This document shows, piece after piece, positions 37,426 through 48,292 of a stretch of DNA of 64,000 bases; the first letter of the stretch is position 1, and each line of letters starts with the position of its first letter. Below the pieces are notes generated by a model. The model was not told the origin of the DNA. It made no database searches and worked only from the letters and a program-made list of their open reading frames with translations. The stretch lies in the NCBI GenBank assembly GCA_029866155.1, contig JARWZW010000007.1:61067-125066 (forward strand), read 5' to 3'. This DNA is from Caulobacter sp. (lineage in GTDB: Bacteria; Pseudomonadota; Alphaproteobacteria; Caulobacterales; Caulobacteraceae). The position numbers and the translations under genes were made by a program.

Positions 37426-38816
37426 CAGGCGTCCTCTTCTTCGACGGCCCGGGCGCCGGTCAGGCCCAGGGATTTGAGTTTCCGATGAAGCGCCGAGCGC
37501 TCCATTCCGATGAATGCCGCTGTTCGGCTGATATTGCCGCCAAATCTGAGAATCTGGGCGTTCAGATACTCCCGTTCGAACAGTTCGCGCGCCTCACGAA
37601 GCGGTAGCGCAATGATCCGTTCAGGGCCGATGGCTCCGGCCTGGGCTGCCGAAGACACTTCGGACGGCAACATTTCGGCTGTGATCTCTTCGGCCGGATC
37701 GCCGGACGCCAGGATCAGCATCCGTTCGACATTGTTGCGAAGCTGTCGGACATTGCCCGGCCAATGATGAACCTGCAGGGTCGCCATGGCGTCCGCTGCC
37801 AGTTTCCGGCGTGGCAGGCCGGTGGTTTCAGCGATCCGCTCGATGAAATAGCCGATCAGTTCCGGCACATCGTCGCGGCGCTCCGCCAGACCTGGAACGC
37901 GGATCGGAACGACATTCAAGCGATGAAAGAGATCCTCCCGGAAACGGCCGGCCGCAATCTCGTCCCGCAGATCTCTGGATGACGACGAAATCACCCGCAC
38001 ATCCACCTGAACATCGTTGTCGCCCCCCACTCGACGAAAGCGCTGTTCGACCAGCACCCGGAGAATCCGGCTCTGGGTTTCGCGGGGCATTTCGGCTACC
38101 TCGTCCAGATAGAGCGTGCCGCCATGAGCGTGTTCGAACACCCCTATCTTTCGTGGGCGGCCCCCTTCCCCCTCCTCGCCGAACAGTTCGAGGTCCATCC
38201 GCTCCGGGGCCATGCCCGCGGCGCTGATGGCTACGAATTCGCCCCTGGAACGGGGGCTGGCGGCATGGATCAGCCGGGCAACCAATTCCTTCCCGGCCCC
38301 GGGCGGACCAGCGATCAGCACCCGGCTGTTCGCGGGGGCGACCTTGGCGACCATCTGGCGTAGCGCCTGGGCGGCGCTGGATCGGCCAATCAGGCCGTCG
38401 GGACTGAGGCTCTGGGCCCTCAATCGCCGGTTTTCCCGTTTTAGATTGGCTGACTCAAGCGCCCGTTCGACCACCATCAACAGACGATCCGACTTGAAGG
38501 GCTTTTCGAGAAACTCGTATGCGCCGCGCTTGATGGCGCTGACGGCGGTTTCGATGTTTCCGTGGCCGCTGATCATCACGACCGGAAGGTCCGGATCTAG
38601 CGCCTTGATCATGTCGAGCAGTTCGAGCCCGTCCATTCCGCCGCCTTGCATCCAGATGTCGAGGATCAGCAGTGCTGGCTTGCGGGCCCGGATTGCGGCC
38701 AGAGCCTGTTCCGCATCCGCCGCCGTGCGGACGCCATGGCCCTCGTCAGTCAGAATGCCCGCAACCAGTTCGCGGATGTCGGCCTCATCATCAACAACTA
38801 GGATGTCAGACGCCAT
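37425..38816 (-). CDS. ntrX: Nitrogen regulation response regulator NtrX
   Basis: DILVVDDEADIRELVAGILTDEGH REC, AAA+ domain, C-terminal Fis HTH (ERSALHRKLKSLGL); adjacent to ntrY. Confidence 0.95.
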   Translation of the reverse strand: MASDILVVDDEADIRELVAGILTDEGHGVRTAADAEQALAAIRARKPALLILDIWMQGGGMDGLELLDMIKALDPDLPVVMISGHGNIETAVSAIKRGAYEFLEKPFKSDRLLMVVERALESANLKRENRRLRAQSLSPDGLIGRSSAAQALRQMVAKVAPANSRVLIAGPPGAGKELVARLIHAASPRSRGEFVAISAAGMAPERMDLELFGEEGEGGRPRKIGVFEHAHGGTLYLDEVAEMPRETQSRILRVLVEQRFRRVGGDNDVQVDVRVISSSSRDLRDEIAAGRFREDLFHRLNVVPIRVPGLAERRDDVPELIGYFIERIAETTGLPRRKLAADAMATLQVHHWPGNVRQLRNNVERMLILASGDPAEEITAEMLPSEVSSAAQAGAIGPERIIALPLREARELFEREYLNAQILRFGGNISRTAAFIGMERSALHRKLKSLGLTGARAVEEEDA

Positions 38817-41049
38817 GGACCACCTTTTGGCTCTTGATCGTCGACGCCGTGGCGTCGGCAGCTTTTTGCGTCGGGAATTGCAGGGTGACCCGCGCCCCGT
38901 TCAGCGAGATTGCATCCGACAGGGTCAGGTCCCCACCATGTTCCTCAAGCACCCGCTTGACGATCGCCAGACCAAGGCCGGTGCCCTTTTCCCGTGTTGT
39001 CACATAGGGCTCGGTCAGCCGATCCCGGTCGCGACTGGGCAGGCCAACCCCGTTGTCCTCAACGACAAAGGCGGGACCGACATTGTTGACGACCAGTTCC
39101 GCACGGATCCGACCCTTTGCCTTGGGATCCGGCCTGCCGCTGATCGCCTCTGCTGCGTTTTTGAGGATGTTGGCCATCGCCTGGGCGATCATCCGGTCAT
39201 CGCAAGTCAGGGACAGGCCCTGGGGTGGATCAACCATTTCGACGTCGATCTCGGGACTTGCCACCCGCTGCGCGAACACGCCCTGCCGCAACAATTCTGC
39301 AGGATCATGGATTCCGAACCGCGGCGCGGGCATTCGCGCGAAGGCGCTGAATTCATCAACCATTCGGCCAATGTCTCCGACCTGACGAATGATGGTGTCG
39401 GTGCAGCGGTCAAAGGTTTCGACATCGCTGGTGATTTCCGCCCGATACTTGCGCCTCAACCGCTCGGCCGAAAGCTGGATCGGGGTAAGTGGATTCTTGA
39501 TTTCATGCGCAATCCTGCGCGCAACATCCTTCCAGGCCGCGTTCCTCTGGGCGGTGACCAGTCTGGTGATGTCGTCGAAGGTCAGGACCAGGCCGTCATC
39601 CCCGGCCAGGGCCGCCCGCACCCGAAGTCGGAGTGTTTCTCCACCCCGGGCCAGATCGACTTCGGTCTCCTCGTCCAACCGGCTTGAGCGGACGCTGGCC
39701 ACAACAGTGGACAACTCGGGTGCAGCTTCGGACAACGGCGCACCACGAACATCGCCCTCAAGCGCCAGCAGACGATACGCTTGCCGGTTGGCGGCCGAAA
39801 TTCGACCGTGGGAATCCACGCCCAGCACGCCGGCGCTGACGCCCAACAGCACCGTCTCGATGAACATCCGCCGGGATTCTGCATCGAGACTGGCCATGGT
39901 CAGGGCCGCCTGCTGCGCCTGGAGATCCCCAGCCATGCTGTTAAAGGCTCGGGAAAGGACGGCGATGTCCTCGGGTTCGTTGCCTATCTCGACACGAGCC
40001 TCCAAATGGCCTCCCGCCACCTGACCAGCAGCCTGGACCACCCGGGCTATCGGAATGGCGATGGAGTTACCCACGGTGATCGCCAGCCAGATTGCCGCGA
40101 TCAGGACCAGCATGGCGGTCTCCAGAAAGCTCAGTGCGAAGGCGGCCTGAACCATGCCCCGCCGTTTGGCGGCGTCACGATAGGCGATCAAGGCAGACTC
40201 AGTTTCGCGCAGGTGGGCCAGAATTCCCGGATCGACCGGCCGTACTACATACAGGTAGCCGCCCTCGCTGAAGCCTTTAAGTCGGTAAAGCGCGCGAAAA
40301 AGGTCCGCGGATTCAAAGGGTCTGAGGGATATCTCTTCCTCGGCCACTTCGAAGCTCGAAGCCGGAGGCGCTAAAAACGCCGGCGGGTTCTCTGATTCCG
40401 CGCTCGCCAGCACGCGACCGTCCCGGTCGAGTATATAGGCCGCCGGAAAGCCCCGGTAGGCGGCCTGGGTGGCCATGAAATGCCCAAACGCCATGGGGCG
40501 TGTGCGAATGAAGGGGGCGGCGGCGTTCAGATCGCCCGCCATGGGCACCATGTTCTTTTTGATATCCTCGCTTTGTTCGGCGACGTAGGCCCGGGCCACA
40601 TCGCCCGAGTTTTCGACGACGGTCCGAACCCGACTGCTGAACCAGTCCTCGACGCCGCGGGTGACAAGCGCGCCTGAGAACAACGCCACCACCAGGGCGG
40701 GAGCGACCGCAGCGACCCCGAACAGCAGAAGAAACCGGCGATGCAGACGTGCGCCGGCATCGCCGCTGCCGCTGTCGATCGCTTCAAGCACCCGGCGGCC
40801 GATCAAGACCGCTATGCCCAGGATCAACACCAGATTGGCGACAAGAACAACGAGGACGCTGCGGCTAGCCGGCCCCACCAACTCGCCAGCAGGAGGTGAA
40901 CTGGCAAGGACGGCGCCCAAACCGGTCAGGGCCGTCGCGAGGGCGAAGGCCCCGCCTAGGAAGAATCGCGAATCGAGCATCCGCCGCCAGGCTGGCGCCG
41001 GAACCTCTTCCGACCCCGTATTCTGCACATCTGGACGCCAAAGCCTCAT
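38806..41049 (-). CDS. ntrY: Sensor histidine kinase NtrY
   Basis: Multi-TM N-terminus, [33 protein letters not shown]-box, GTGLGLAIVKRV. Confidence 0.95.
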   Translation of the reverse strand: MRLWRPDVQNTGSEEVPAPAWRRMLDSRFFLGGAFALATALTGLGAVLASSPPAGELVGPASRSVLVVLVANLVLILGIAVLIGRRVLEAIDSGSGDAGARLHRRFLLLFGVAAVAPALVVALFSGALVTRGVEDWFSSRVRTVVENSGDVARAYVAEQSEDIKKNMVPMAGDLNAAAPFIRTRPMAFGHFMATQAAYRGFPAAYILDRDGRVLASAESENPPAFLAPPASSFEVAEEEISLRPFESADLFRALYRLKGFSEGGYLYVVRPVDPGILAHLRETESALIAYRDAAKRRGMVQAAFALSFLETAMLVLIAAIWLAITVGNSIAIPIARVVQAAGQVAGGHLEARVEIGNEPEDIAVLSRAFNSMAGDLQAQQAALTMASLDAESRRMFIETVLLGVSAGVLGVDSHGRISAANRQAYRLLALEGDVRGAPLSEAAPELSTVVASVRSSRLDEETEVDLARGGETLRLRVRAALAGDDGLVLTFDDITRLVTAQRNAAWKDVARRIAHEIKNPLTPIQLSAERLRRKYRAEITSDVETFDRCTDTIIRQVGDIGRMVDEFSAFARMPAPRFGIHDPAELLRQGVFAQRVASPEIDVEMVDPPQGLSLTCDDRMIAQAMANILKNAAEAISGRPDPKAKGRIRAELVVNNVGPAFVVEDNGVGLPSRDRDRLTEPYVTTREKGTGLGLAIVKRVLEEHGGDLTLSDAISLNGARVTLQFPTQKAADATASTIKSQKVVHGV

Positions 41050-41106
41050 ACTGCCAATCTAGGCTCGGATGTGGCCAAAACTCAACACCTATGTGGCCAA
41101 ACTACG

Positions 41107-42528
41107 TCATCGTTTGTTGCGCGCGAGTTCAACCCCCAAGTCAACGATCTTCTTGCGCAGCGTGTTCCGATTGAGCCCAAGAATATCTGCGGCCCGCACC
41201 TGGTTGCCCCGGGTGGCGGCCAGAGTCAGACGGATGAGAGGGCGCTCCACCTCCTCCAGCACCCGATCATAGAGACCCGGCGCGGGAACACCGTCTGGCT
41301 GATCGGCAAAATGGCTGGATAGGTGACGTTCGACCAGTGCGGATAACGTCATTGGACCGTCCTCGCCCATGGGAGGCGGCGCCTGTTCCTGCAGTTCGCG
41401 CTCAATGATCCTGGCCGTGATCAAATCCTCGCCATAGAGGGCGCAGATCCGCCTGACGAGATTTTCAAGCTCCCTCACATTGCCAGGCCAGGCGTGGATC
41501 TTGAGGCGATCGAGGGCCGTCTGGTCGATAGTTTTGGCTGGAAGCCCTTCACGGCTGGCCCGAAGCAGAAAGCTGCGGGCCAGATCCGGAATGTCTTCGA
41601 CCCGGTCGCGAAGCGGGGGCAATCGAAGAGGCGCGACGTTCAGACGGAAGAAAAGGTCCTCGCGGAAAAGACCCTGCCGGATCAGACCGCGAAGGTCCCG
41701 GTTGGTCGCCGCGATCAGTCTCACATTGGGCCGGCGACCGGTCTTCGGATTGAGCGCCGGCTCCGCACCATCAATCACTCGTAGGAGACGGCTCTGGGCA
41801 TCCAGGGGCATGTCGCCAATCTCATCGAGAAACAGGGTCCCGCCATCGGCCTCGACAAGCTTGCCTACATCGCCCTCCCCCCGGCCAAAGAGTTCGGTTT
41901 CGACCCGTTCGCGAGGAACGGCCGCCAGATTGATGACGACGAACTTGCCGTCCCGACGCCGCCCCAGATCGTGAAGCGCTCGCGCTACCAGTTCCTTTCC
42001 CGTTCCGGACTCACCCAGGATCAGGACCGTGAGGTCCGCGCCCACGAGCCGGGCGATGGTGCGATAGACCTCCTGCATAGGCGGCGATCTGCCTATCAGG
42101 GGAAGGCGCTCGTCCTTGAGCGCCCTTGCCTGAGCCTTGGAAGCCTCGCTGTCGGCCGGGCGCGACAAAGCCCGCCGCGCGGCCGCCGTGACATCATCGA
42201 GATCGAAGGGCTTGGACACATATTCGAAGGCCCCGGCATCAGCCGCATTGACCGCCGTAAGCAGGGTATTCTGGGCGCTCATCACGATGACCGGCAGCTT
42301 GGGCCGGTCCTTGCGAATGCGCGGCAGCACATTGAAGACATTCTCGTCTGGCATCACCACATCAGTGATGATCAGGTCTCCCTCGCCCTCTGCCACCCAC
42401 TTCATCAGGGTCGTGACGTTTCCGGTCGCCCGGACCTGGTAGCCGAGCCGGGTAAAGGCCTGACTCAGGACCAGCCTAATGGAGCTGTCGTCATCGGCGA
42501 TCAGGATTTTCTTGTTGGCGGGGTTCAT
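41107..42528 (-). CDS. ntrC: Nitrogen regulation response regulator NtrC
   Basis: [72 protein letters not shown]-terminal [25 protein letters not shown]. Confidence 0.96.
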   Translation of the reverse strand: MNPANKKILIADDDSSIRLVLSQAFTRLGYQVRATGNVTTLMKWVAEGEGDLIITDVVMPDENVFNVLPRIRKDRPKLPVIVMSAQNTLLTAVNAADAGAFEYVSKPFDLDDVTAAARRALSRPADSEASKAQARALKDERLPLIGRSPPMQEVYRTIARLVGADLTVLILGESGTGKELVARALHDLGRRRDGKFVVINLAAVPRERVETELFGRGEGDVGKLVEADGGTLFLDEIGDMPLDAQSRLLRVIDGAEPALNPKTGRRPNVRLIAATNRDLRGLIRQGLFREDLFFRLNVAPLRLPPLRDRVEDIPDLARSFLLRASREGLPAKTIDQTALDRLKIHAWPGNVRELENLVRRICALYGEDLITARIIERELQEQAPPPMGEDGPMTLSALVERHLSSHFADQPDGVPAPGLYDRVLEEVERPLIRLTLAATRGNQVRAADILGLNRNTLRKKIVDLGVELARNKR

Positions 42529-43640
42529 CAGGACGCGCTCTCCGACGCAACAGGCAACAGGACGCGAAACACCGTGCGACCGGGTTCCGATTCAAAATCG
42601 ATAAGACCGCCATGGGCGTTGACCAGCTTGGCCACCAGCGGCAGGCCCAGCCCGACACCATTGGATTTTGAGGTTACAAAGGGCTGGAACAGATGTTCCC
42701 GAACGACGTTGGGTACACCCAACCCATTGTCCTGAACCCGCACTTCGATCGGCGCCGCACTCTTGATCTTGCCATCTGCCCCGCGCACCCGGACCCCCGG
42801 GCGCCACGCGGTCGAGATGGTCAGGGCGCCCCGACCGTCACGGCGGCCATGGGCGGCCTCGGCGGCGTTTTTCACCAGGTTGAGGAAAATCTGGATCAGA
42901 TGATCTTCATCACCTGACACGGGCGGCAGGGAGGGGTCATAGTTCTCCCGGAGCGCCAGCCCATCCGCTACGCCATTGGCCGCCAGGGCGCGAACCCGGT
43001 CCAGCACCTCGTGGATATTGACCGCAGTTCGTTGCGGCAGGACATCGTCGGAAAATGCCTCCATCCGATCGACCAGCCGGCGGATACGCTCTGTCTCGTC
43101 GACAATGAGCTGTGCAAGCGGCGCATCCTCAGCGGCAGCCCCGGTCTTCAACAGCTGCGCCGCCCCCCTGATTCCGGCCAGTGGATTCTTGATCTCATGT
43201 GCCAGCATCTGACCCAATCCGACCACGGACCTCAGCCCCGAAGCATCAGCCGCGCGATCAAAACTCACGGCTCCGCCCCTGAGATGCAGGGTCATCAGGA
43301 TCGAGCCGTCCCCCATCGGCGTCGCAGCCCCATCCGCCAGAAAAGGCGGCTGGCCGAACAGGCTGATCTCTATGCCGTGCTCGCGTACCCGACCATCCTC
43401 GGCGCCAGCCCTTTCCAGCAGACGGATCAGCGGGGAATCCGCAGGAAGCGCAGCCTTGAAATGGCCCTTCGCCAGCAGGGCGAGGCCCTGACCAAACAGC
43501 CGCTCTGCCGCCTCGTTGACAGCCGAAAGCGAACCCGCTTCATCAACGATGAGCGCCGGTTCGGGGAAAATGTCGAAGGCTGCGGACTTGACCGCCAGTG
43601 CGGCGGCCGCCGTTGCAAATTTTTTCAAGGGAACCTTCAT
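42528..43640 (-). CDS. ntrB: Nitrogen regulation sensor kinase NtrB
   Basis: [23 protein letters not shown]-box; [36 protein letters not shown]. Confidence 0.95.
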   Translation of the reverse strand: MKVPLKKFATAAAALAVKSAAFDIFPEPALIVDEAGSLSAVNEAAERLFGQGLALLAKGHFKAALPADSPLIRLLERAGAEDGRVREHGIEISLFGQPPFLADGAATPMGDGSILMTLHLRGGAVSFDRAADASGLRSVVGLGQMLAHEIKNPLAGIRGAAQLLKTGAAAEDAPLAQLIVDETERIRRLVDRMEAFSDDVLPQRTAVNIHEVLDRVRALAANGVADGLALRENYDPSLPPVSGDEDHLIQIFLNLVKNAAEAAHGRRDGRGALTISTAWRPGVRVRGADGKIKSAAPIEVRVQDNGLGVPNVVREHLFQPFVTSKSNGVGLGLPLVAKLVNAHGGLIDFESEPGRTVFRVLLPVASESAS

Positions 43641-44632
43641 GCCGCCAACACCGGACCCTGCCGCGCCCACAGCTCTATGAGGCCAGACTCGACCTGATTC
43701 GCAGTCTCAAGCCGGCAGAGTTCTGCACGGACCAACCTGCGATCCTCAGGCCGGGTGAGGAACGGCGCAGCCTCGACATAGGCCGCCAGGTGTTTACGGA
43801 AGATCTTCAGGCCCAGGCGATCGCCATAGAAGGCGAGCGCTTCGCGGAAATGATCGAGGATTATGTCAAGTCGCTGATGGGGGGTTGGACCGACAACGGC
43901 GCACCCGCTCAGGCCATGATCAATATCCCGCGCAATCCACGGCCTTCCGGTTGCGCCCCGACCGATCATCACCCCGTCAGCGCCGCTGGCCCACAGGGCC
44001 TCCCGGGCGTCTTCAAGGTCGAGAACATCACCATTGACGATGACCGGGACAGTCACCTCCGCCTTGACCGCTGCAACCGCCGCCCAGTCTGCCTTTCCCT
44101 TGTAGAACTGGCACCGTGTCCGCCCATGAATGGTCATGGCCCTGGCTCCGACGGCCTCTGCCCTGGCGGCGAATTCGGGAGCATTTCGACTGGCGTCATC
44201 CCAACCCAGCCGCATCTTGATCGTCACCGGAACGTCCACAGCCTCGACAACAGCGGCAACAATATCCACCGCATGGTCGAGATTCCGCATCAGGGCCGAG
44301 CCCGACAGGGACCCCGTCACTTCCTTGGCCGGACAACCAAAATTGAGGTCGATGATCTGGGCGCCAGCCTTTTCAGCCGTGCGGGCCCCATTGGCCATCA
44401 TTTCGGCATCTCGGCCAACCAACTGAACCACGGTCAGGCCAAGGCCGTCTCCAACTGCCGCTCGACGGACTACATCAGGCCGCGCCTTCGCCAACTCGGC
44501 GCAGGCGACCATCTCCGTCGCCACATAGGAGGCTCCGAGCCGGGCTGCAGCCCGCCGGAACGGTAGGTCCGAAACCCCCGTCATGGGGGCAAGCAAGACC
44601 CGGCCCGGGATTTCAACAGCCCCTATCCTCAA
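43637..44632 (-). CDS. dusB: tRNA dihydrouridine synthase DusB
   Basis: [87 protein letters not shown]. Confidence 0.97.
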   Translation of the reverse strand: MRIGAVEIPGRVLLAPMTGVSDLPFRRAAARLGASYVATEMVACAELAKARPDVVRRAAVGDGLGLTVVQLVGRDAEMMANGARTAEKAGAQIIDLNFGCPAKEVTGSLSGSALMRNLDHAVDIVAAVVEAVDVPVTIKMRLGWDDASRNAPEFAARAEAVGARAMTIHGRTRCQFYKGKADWAAVAAVKAEVTVPVIVNGDVLDLEDAREALWASGADGVMIGRGATGRPWIARDIDHGLSGCAVVGPTPHQRLDIILDHFREALAFYGDRLGLKIFRKHLAAYVEAAPFLTRPEDRRLVRAELCRLETANQVESGLIELWARQGPVLAA

Positions 44633-44728
44633 AATGGTGCGTATTCCTTATTCACGCGTCTCGCTTCCTTTTTAGGCATATTGTGCGGCACCGTAAAGGT
44701 TGGAGATTGCCCGTGCTGCCCGTAAGGA

Positions 44729-45880
44729 ATGACCATGACGTTTGCAGCCATCATCGTTGCCGCAGGCTCGGGTAGTCGCGCTGGCGCCGGACTTTCCAAG
44801 CAATGGCGTATTCTGGCGGGCCGGCCCATCCTGCGCTGGTCAGTGGAAAGTCTGATCAGGGCCGGTGCGCTGGAGGTTCTGGTGGTCGTTGCTGAAGGCG
44901 CCGAGGATATGGCTCATTCTGCCCTTGCGGGCTTGTCTGGCTGGCGCCTTGCGGTCGGTGGAGCAACAAGATCGGCTTCGGTAAGGCGCGGACTCGCCTC
45001 CCTGACCGTGGGGGAGGATATCCCCGTCCTGGTTCATGATGCGGCGCGGCCCCTGGTGACCGAGCACCATGTTCGAACGCTTCTGGACGGCCTGGCTGAC
45101 GCCGATGTCGTTCTGCCGGCCCTCGCGGTGGCAGATACCTTGCGACGATTTGAGCACGGCCGCTCTCAGACGGTGTCTCGCGAAGGTCTCTGGCGCGCCC
45201 AGACGCCACAGGCGGCTCGCAAAGGCAGACTTGAGGCGGCCTATCGCGCCTGGACCGGCCCCGATGAGCCGACCGATGACGCCGCTGTTATCGAAGCCCA
45301 TGGCGGCCTGGTCGCCTTGGCGCCGGGCGATCCGGCGCTGTTGAAGCTGACCTTTCCAGAGGACTTTCTCATGGCTGAACGACTGGCGGCGGATCGAACC
45401 GTGACCCGGATCGGACAGGGCTTCGACGCCCATCGTTGGGGGCCAGGCGAGGCTGTCTGGCTCTGCGGGATCAGCATCGACCACGACCAGACCTTAATCG
45501 GACATTCCGATGCCGATGCGGGCCTGCATGCCCTAACGGACGCCATCCTCGGCGCTATCGGCGAGGGCGACATTGGCGATCATTTCCCGCCGACGGATCC
45601 GCAATGGAAGGGCGCTGCTTCGGACCTCTTCCTCAAGCATGCCGCCAGTCTGGTAAGCGCGCGGGGCGGTCGTATCCTCAACATCGACGTGACCCTGATC
45701 TGCGAACGACCGAAGATCAAACCGCATCGTGCAGCCATGCGCGCCAGACTGGCCGAATTGCTGGGGCTTCCCCTGGACCGGGTCAGCGTCAAGGCGACCA
45801 CCACGGAAGGCCTGGGCTTCACGGGGCGTGGCGAAGGCTTGGCGGCCCAGGCAATTGCCCTGGTCGAGACCCCTGCCTAG
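44729..45880 (+). CDS. ispDF: Bifunctional IspD/IspF
   Basis: IspD AAIIVAAGSGSRAGAGLSKQWR...; IspF RIGQGFDAHRWGPGEAVWLCGISIDHDQTLIGHSDADAGLHALTDAILGAIGEGDIGDHFPPTDPQWKGA. Confidence 0.97.
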   Translation: MTMTFAAIIVAAGSGSRAGAGLSKQWRILAGRPILRWSVESLIRAGALEVLVVVAEGAEDMAHSALAGLSGWRLAVGGATRSASVRRGLASLTVGEDIPVLVHDAARPLVTEHHVRTLLDGLADADVVLPALAVADTLRRFEHGRSQTVSREGLWRAQTPQAARKGRLEAAYRAWTGPDEPTDDAAVIEAHGGLVALAPGDPALLKLTFPEDFLMAERLAADRTVTRIGQGFDAHRWGPGEAVWLCGISIDHDQTLIGHSDADAGLHALTDAILGAIGEGDIGDHFPPTDPQWKGAASDLFLKHAASLVSARGGRILNIDVTLICERPKIKPHRAAMRARLAELLGLPLDRVSVKATTTEGLGFTGRGEGLAAQAIALVETPA

Positions 45881-48204
45881 CGTTCCGTTTCGGCTTCCCA
45901 ACGCTGCCGGCGGCCCTCGATATTGGCGACCAGCGCGCCGAACAGGTTCATGTAGTCGTCGGACCAGGGCTTGACCGGCGCTGGTGGCGGAGCCCTCCAT
46001 CGGCGGTCCCTCATGAAGGCCTCCAAAGGCTTTGGAGAATGCGCCACCAGCATCACATCCTCGGAAGAGGCCCAGTAGCGGGGCTTTCCTGCTTCCGCCC
46101 GATAGGCTTGGAACAGGGCCGTGCCGCCGGCAGCTCTGGCCACCGATGCAGCGGGAAAGACCAGTTCGAGATGGCGGTTCGACAGGTGCAGGATGACAAT
46201 GCCGTCCGGCTTGATCTTGCTCAGATACATGCGGACCGCTTCCACCGTCAGAAGATGGGCCGGAATGGCGTCGGATGAAAAGGCGTCAATCAGCAGAATG
46301 TCGTACTGACCGTCGGGCTGGTGGTTCAGCGTCAGCCGGGCATCACCCAGCTGGTAGTCCACCGCTCCCTTGGCGCACTGCGTTGTGTAGCTGAAGATCT
46401 CGGGATTGCTCGAGATCTCGACAACCTCAGGATCGATCTCGAAGAAGGTCATGCGATCCCCAGCCCGGTTGTAAGCCGCGACTGCACCGGCGCCCAATCC
46501 AACCGCCCCGACGTGCAAGGAAGCTTGCGAGGCCTGACGCGACCGGAAGACCTGCCCGATGGCTGTCTCCGGCGCGTAGTAGGTCAGCGGCCGGCACCTG
46601 AAACGGGGATCTGTCGCCTGAGCGCCATGCAGGGTCGTTCCGTGCGAAAACACGCGAACCGGGCCGCCCAGTCCCAGGACATCGGCAATAGAAAGGTGAA
46701 CCACGCCAAAAAAGCTGCGTTGACTCTCGTAGACCGCCACCCTGTCGCCCACCAGACGGGCGGTCAGTGAAAGCAGCACGATCAGTGCAAAGAAGAGGTA
46801 GCCCCTGGCGCGAACCGAAATCGTTGCGACGGCGACGAGCAGCACGCCAACGGAGGTGAGGATCTTGACGATGTCATCGGGCGCTCCCCATCCGGTCTTT
46901 CCAAAAAACCGCCACGCTTCGTTGGTCAGGGCCAGGGCCGCAACGAGGGAACCCAGGACCGCTATCGCAGTTGCCGAAAGCTCGATCGGCGAGGGTCGGC
47001 CCAGCTGCAGCGGCCTGACAAGCGCGCAGAGCGCCAGAACCAGACTGTACTCGAGGACAGTTTCAAAAATGACCGGCGCCAGAAGGGCGTTGAACGCGCC
47101 GCCAACCACCCCGCCGATCGACATGCAAAGGTAGAAGTCCGTGAGTCGCGATGGATCCGGGCGACGGGCGACGAGCGCCTGATGACAGACCAGGGCACAA
47201 AGGAAGAATGTGATCAGATGGATCAGCAAGGTCGCAGTGACATTGCCCGTTCCGAAGGGAAGGGTCGCCACACAGACGATCAGGGCCGTCGACATGAATA
47301 CAACGGAGACCTCAGGCTTGATGAGGGGCCTGGTCTGGAAGGCGATGATGAAGGTCGCAAGATAGAGGGACAGCGGCGCAACCCAGAGAAACGGCGCGCT
47401 GGCGACATCGGTGGTCAGGTGGGTGGTAACCCCCAGCATAAGGCTGGAGGGAATGGCGGCCAGCGCAATCCAGACAGCCCTTTGCCGCCAGGAGACGACC
47501 GCCACGGGCTGAGCTTGGGTGCGGAGTATCGCTTCTGAAGCGGCTGGCTGACCCTGACGAACCCGAAGTGCGAGCGCCGCCATGAGCAGCAGGAAAACGC
47601 AATAGGCGCCGCTCCATCCCCAGCGCTGGGCCGCCAGGGTCAATCCCGGCTCGACCAAAACCGGATAGGCCAGCAGGGCCAGAAGACTGCCCAGATTGCT
47701 TGCGGCATACAGGGCCCAGGGCTCCTTGCCGTCTTTTTCGCCTGGCCCCTTGGCGTACCAGGCCTGGACCAAGGGCGCCGTAGCGGACAGAGCGGCGAAA
47801 GGCGCGCCAATCGTCAGACCAAGGACTCCGAGAAGCCAGATGACGGGATGCCCTGCGGCGGGCTCTCCCAACAATTCGGTCATCCTCAGTGGCAGGAAGC
47901 AACCCGCTGCCAGCATGACCGCGATGTGGATCACGACCTGGGTGCGAACACCCGGAATCCGTTGAAGAAAATGTGCGTATCCATAGCCAACCAGAAGCGC
48001 CGCCTGAAAGAACACCATGCTGGTGTTCCAGACCTGGGGTGATCCGCCCAGTTGCGGCAACACCAACTTTGCCACCATTGGCTGAACCATGAAGGTCAGA
48101 GATGCGCCTCCGAACACAGCCAGCACGTAGATCCAGGGAATGGAGGGCCCTGGGGCTGCCCCGTTTTCCCGGGCCCTTCCCGCCTGATGATCGATAGAGG
48201 TCAT
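45877..48204 (-). CDS. Membrane protein fused to spermidine synthase-like domain
   Basis: Multi-TM N-terminus; C-terminal VGAVGLGAGAVAAYNRAGDRMTFFEIDPEVVEIS...LGDARLTLNHQPDGQYDILLIDAFSSDAIPAHLLT. Confidence 0.9.
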   Translation of the reverse strand: MTSIDHQAGRARENGAAPGPSIPWIYVLAVFGGASLTFMVQPMVAKLVLPQLGGSPQVWNTSMVFFQAALLVGYGYAHFLQRIPGVRTQVVIHIAVMLAAGCFLPLRMTELLGEPAAGHPVIWLLGVLGLTIGAPFAALSATAPLVQAWYAKGPGEKDGKEPWALYAASNLGSLLALLAYPVLVEPGLTLAAQRWGWSGAYCVFLLLMAALALRVRQGQPAASEAILRTQAQPVAVVSWRQRAVWIALAAIPSSLMLGVTTHLTTDVASAPFLWVAPLSLYLATFIIAFQTRPLIKPEVSVVFMSTALIVCVATLPFGTGNVTATLLIHLITFFLCALVCHQALVARRPDPSRLTDFYLCMSIGGVVGGAFNALLAPVIFETVLEYSLVLALCALVRPLQLGRPSPIELSATAIAVLGSLVAALALTNEAWRFFGKTGWGAPDDIVKILTSVGVLLVAVATISVRARGYLFFALIVLLSLTARLVGDRVAVYESQRSFFGVVHLSIADVLGLGGPVRVFSHGTTLHGAQATDPRFRCRPLTYYAPETAIGQVFRSRQASQASLHVGAVGLGAGAVAAYNRAGDRMTFFEIDPEVVEISSNPEIFSYTTQCAKGAVDYQLGDARLTLNHQPDGQYDILLIDAFSSDAIPAHLLTVEAVRMYLSKIKPDGIVILHLSNRHLELVFPAASVARAAGGTALFQAYRAEAGKPRYWASSEDVMLVAHSPKPLEAFMRDRRWRAPPPAPVKPWSDDYMNLFGALVANIEGRRQRWEAETER

Positions 48205-48292
48205 CCGCACTCCGATTCGCCTTGAAACCCGCCCCATCAGGATGTTGGTCTGTCATTCCCCCGGTTGGCCAGACTCAGGAGCGCCCCAAAAG

